A stretch of DNA of 64,000 nucleotides from Xenorhabdus bovienii SS-2004. GTDB taxonomy: Bacteria; Pseudomonadota; Gammaproteobacteria; Enterobacterales; Enterobacteriaceae. Below, piece by piece: positions 62,224 through 64,000 of the stretch; within the stretch, counting starts at the first letter, position 1, and each line of letters begins with the position of its first letter. The notes beneath the pieces were generated by a model. It worked only from the letters and a program-made list of their open reading frames with translations, was not told where the DNA came from and made no database searches. The position numbers and the translations under genes were made by a program. The stretch lies in contig NC_013892.1 of the NCBI RefSeq assembly GCF_000027225.1, positions 2,604,001 through 2,668,000 on the forward strand, given 5' to 3'.

Positions 62224-64000
62224 GATACTGAACTTCCTTTCACTTTACGCCGCCTGTCCGCCAGTCTGTTTTTACCTGAGCGAGCCGACGACAGAGTATT
62301 TTCTTGGGATAGTTGCTTGCCAGAATCGGATAGCATCACCTCGGCTTCCTCATTTTCGGGAGACAAGTTGCTCTGTTTGATCCAGTTTGCGAAGGCGGTG
62401 ATGGTGGGGTGTTCGAATAAGACGGCAACGCCGATTTTCTGGTTGAATGCCCGCTGCATTTGGGATTGCAGCGCGATTATTTTTATTGAGTCACCACCTG
62501 CATCGAAAAAATTCACGTTTGCATCAACCACCGGAGTTTCCAGAACCGCGCTCCAGACAGCCTGTACTTTCGCTTCGACAGGATCGGTCAACGGCGCATG
62601 ATCCAGGGCAGTTTGTATTGGCAATCGCTGCATTTCGCGTTCCAGCAGTCGCTGACGATCGATCTTACCGGTAATGGTGCGTTCAAAACCGTCTATAACC
62701 ACAATAAGCGCAGGAATCCACGACTCTGGAAAATGCCGACGAATATGTTCTCGCACACGGGACTCCAGCATGGCAGACGATTCGCAGCTATCGATGAAAA
62801 GACGCCATTGCCGTTTTCCTTCCCGCCCCGTTGCAGACAACAGGCAACAAGCCTTAACCTCCTCCAATGTCTCAACGGCACGTTCCAGTTCACGCGGTTC
62901 AATGCGAACGCCGTTCACTTTCACTTGATCGTCAATCCGTCCCAGATACTTAAAGCCTGACTGATGAGAAAAAGTGACCGCGTCACCTGTGCGATAAAAA
63001 GCCTGCTTACTGTATTTGACAAAATATTTATCGGACTCAACCGGATTGGTGGCGTAACCGTGAGCGACCGCCTGCCCCCCAATCCAAAGCTCGCCCCGTA
63101 TCCCCGCAGGCAAAGGTTTACCGAAGACGTCCGCGCAACAGGCAATGACGTTTTGAATTGGCCAGCCGATAGAAACGTCCGCAGAGAGAGACTGTCTGGC
63201 AGTCAGGCAGTCCACCGTCGTCTCACTCGGACCATAATGATTGCTGACGGCGTAACCCTGCCGCAGCAAATCATCCCTGAGCCATTGAGGTAATTCTTCA
63301 CCGCCGAATATCCACAAGCGCATAGCCGGGAAAAAAGGAGCGCCCTGAATAAGCTGTGCAATGGCGCCCGGAATAAAGTTAATCAGCGTGATGGACTCAT
63401 CCCGCAGCAGATCGATAAACGTCTGTCGCTCCAACAATACATTGGATGATGGATAAATCAGCGTAGCTCCGGCAACAAGACTGCCAAACAGATCTTCGAC
63501 GCTGGGATCGAAATTCAGGTCGGTCAGCCCAAGTACCCGATCCGCAGGCGTAAGGTGGGTTTCCCGGACAAACCAATCCAGCAAGTTTGCCACTGATTCA
63601 TTACGGATAGAGATGCCTTTAGGTGCTCCGGTCGTTCCTGACGTGAAGATGAAGTAAAACTCATCTTCAGACCGCCGATTGCGCCATAACGTTGGTTCAC
63701 CAGTGGACTCCGGCCATGTTATCTCTGTTTCGATATCCAGCAGCAAGTAACGCCCGATGTCAGCATCAAGTTCCCCGTTCAAGGAGGCACCACATAAGAC
63801 AATGCCGCAATTCGCCAACGCCAACAGATTTTTTTTACGTTGCCGTGGATCTTTCGGGTTTATACAGAAGTAACTGCCGCCACTGAACAATATCGCCAGA
63901 ATCGCTTGAGTGGATAACAGTCCCTTTTCGAGATGGACAGCCACTCTATCGCCCGGAACGAATCCCGCTCCCCGTAACCGTTCCTGCAAGGCAAAAACGC
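62220..64000 (-). CDS. NRPS adenylation-thiolation protein (partial, 5' end outside)
   Basis: The open frame reaches the right edge. It begins inside an A domain (LQERLRGAGFVPGDRVAVHL), with A3 FIFTSGTTGAPKGISIRNES, A5 NHYGPSETTVD, A8 GRIDDQVKVNGVRIEPRELE and A10 TITGKIDRQR, then a T domain (FDAGGDSIKIIALQSQM) and a basic tail ending RKVKGSSVS. The pocket residues read roughly DPENIGHVDK, which I cannot assign to a substrate. The T domain is followed in the operon by a PKS KS, so this protein presumably hands its aminoacyl chain to that KS. What lies before the A domain is unknown. Confidence 0.9.
   Translation of the reverse strand, partial: VFALQERLRGAGFVPGDRVAVHLEKGLLSTQAILAILFSGGSYFCINPKDPRQRKKNLLALANCGIVLCGASLNGELDADIGRYLLLDIETEITWPESTGEPTLWRNRRSEDEFYFIFTSGTTGAPKGISIRNESVANLLDWFVRETHLTPADRVLGLTDLNFDPSVEDLFGSLVAGATLIYPSSNVLLERQTFIDLLRDESITLINFIPGAIAQLIQGAPFFPAMRLWIFGGEELPQWLRDDLLRQGYAVSNHYGPSETTVDCLTARQSLSADVSIGWPIQNVIACCADVFGKPLPAGIRGELWIGGQAVAHGYATNPVESDKYFVKYSKQAFYRTGDAVTFSHQSGFKYLGRIDDQVKVNGVRIEPRELERAVETLEEVKACCLLSATGREGKRQWRLFIDSCESSAMLESRVREHIRRHFPESWIPALIVVIDGFERTITGKIDRQRLLEREMQRLPIQTALDHAPLTDPVEAKVQAVWSAVLETPVVDANVNFFDAGGDSIKIIALQSQMQRAFNQKIGVAVLFEHPTITAFANWIKQSNLSPENEEAEVMLSDSGKQLSQENTLSSARSGKNRLADRRRKVKGSSVS

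Noticed and set aside
62220..64000. The A domain as the Asn-loading module required by the peptidase
   Set aside because: The pocket residues (about DPENIGHVDK) do not match the Asn code DLTKLGEVGK, and no E domain follows.

Overview
The window looks like part of an entomopathogenic enterobacterial chromosome, most likely Xenorhabdus or a close relative such as Photorhabdus (inference). It has the conserved enterobacterial block uvrY-uvrC-pgsA-tRNA-Gly-tRNA-Cys-tRNA-Leu. On its left side is a mosaic of phage and type VI secretion (T6SS) islands. On its right side is a very large hybrid NRPS/PKS locus whose peptidase-transporter fusion resembles the XcnG/ZmaM prodrug-activating proteins.

Layout. 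(1) 1-1640: remnant of a Mu-like prophage tail operon on the minus strand (spike gp45, hub gp44, end of gp43). (2) 1642-6181: a vgrG 3' fragment followed by a DUF4123 adaptor, a small domain protein, a putative T6SS effector, an anchored putative immunity protein and a frameshifted second copy of it. (3) 6217-13823: a decayed P4-like element with a GGGATA iteron cluster, a frameshifted primase/TOPRIM/DUF927 replicase, an RHH regulator, an AlpA regulator, an RloC/PrrC-like ABC-type ATPase and an integrase stub. (4) 13824-14603: an IS1-family element joining the integrase stub to a truncated HK97 capsid gene. (5) 14604-23836: a second P4-like element with an Hcp/effector/immunity cassette, an intact P4 alpha-type replicase, RHH, AlpA, an Imm63 gene and an intact integrase pointing at the 3' end of tRNA-Leu. 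(6) 23991-27500: core tRNA genes, pgsA, uvrC and uvrY. (7) 27826-31252: an insertion-sequence dump (IS200 with broken tnpA, one full and one truncated IS1 copy in tandem, one IS6-family element) with gene debris between them. (8) 31506-64000: the biosynthetic locus, all on the minus strand, continuing beyond the right edge.

How the biosynthetic genes may work together. In transcription order (right to left) they are: an A-T NRPS end, a fully reducing PKS module, a periplasmic serine peptidase fused to an ABC exporter, a two-module NRPS predicted to load serine twice, a two-module NRPS with thioesterase, an AT-less PKS module ending in a condensation domain, a JmjC/cupin hydroxylase, a GNAT acetyltransferase and an FkbK/XcnB-like 3-hydroxyacyl dehydrogenase. 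Most start and stop codons overlap, so this is one translationally coupled operon. The peptidase-transporter implies that an inactive N-acyl-D-Asn-type precursor is exported and cleaved. The AT-less module plus the dehydrogenase suggest an ACP-linked hydroxymalonyl-type extender loaded in trans. No acylated-Asn loading module, trans-AT or stand-alone ACP is visible here, so they would have to lie outside the window. The product is unknown to me.

All calls come from reading the sequence. No database search or alignment program was run.
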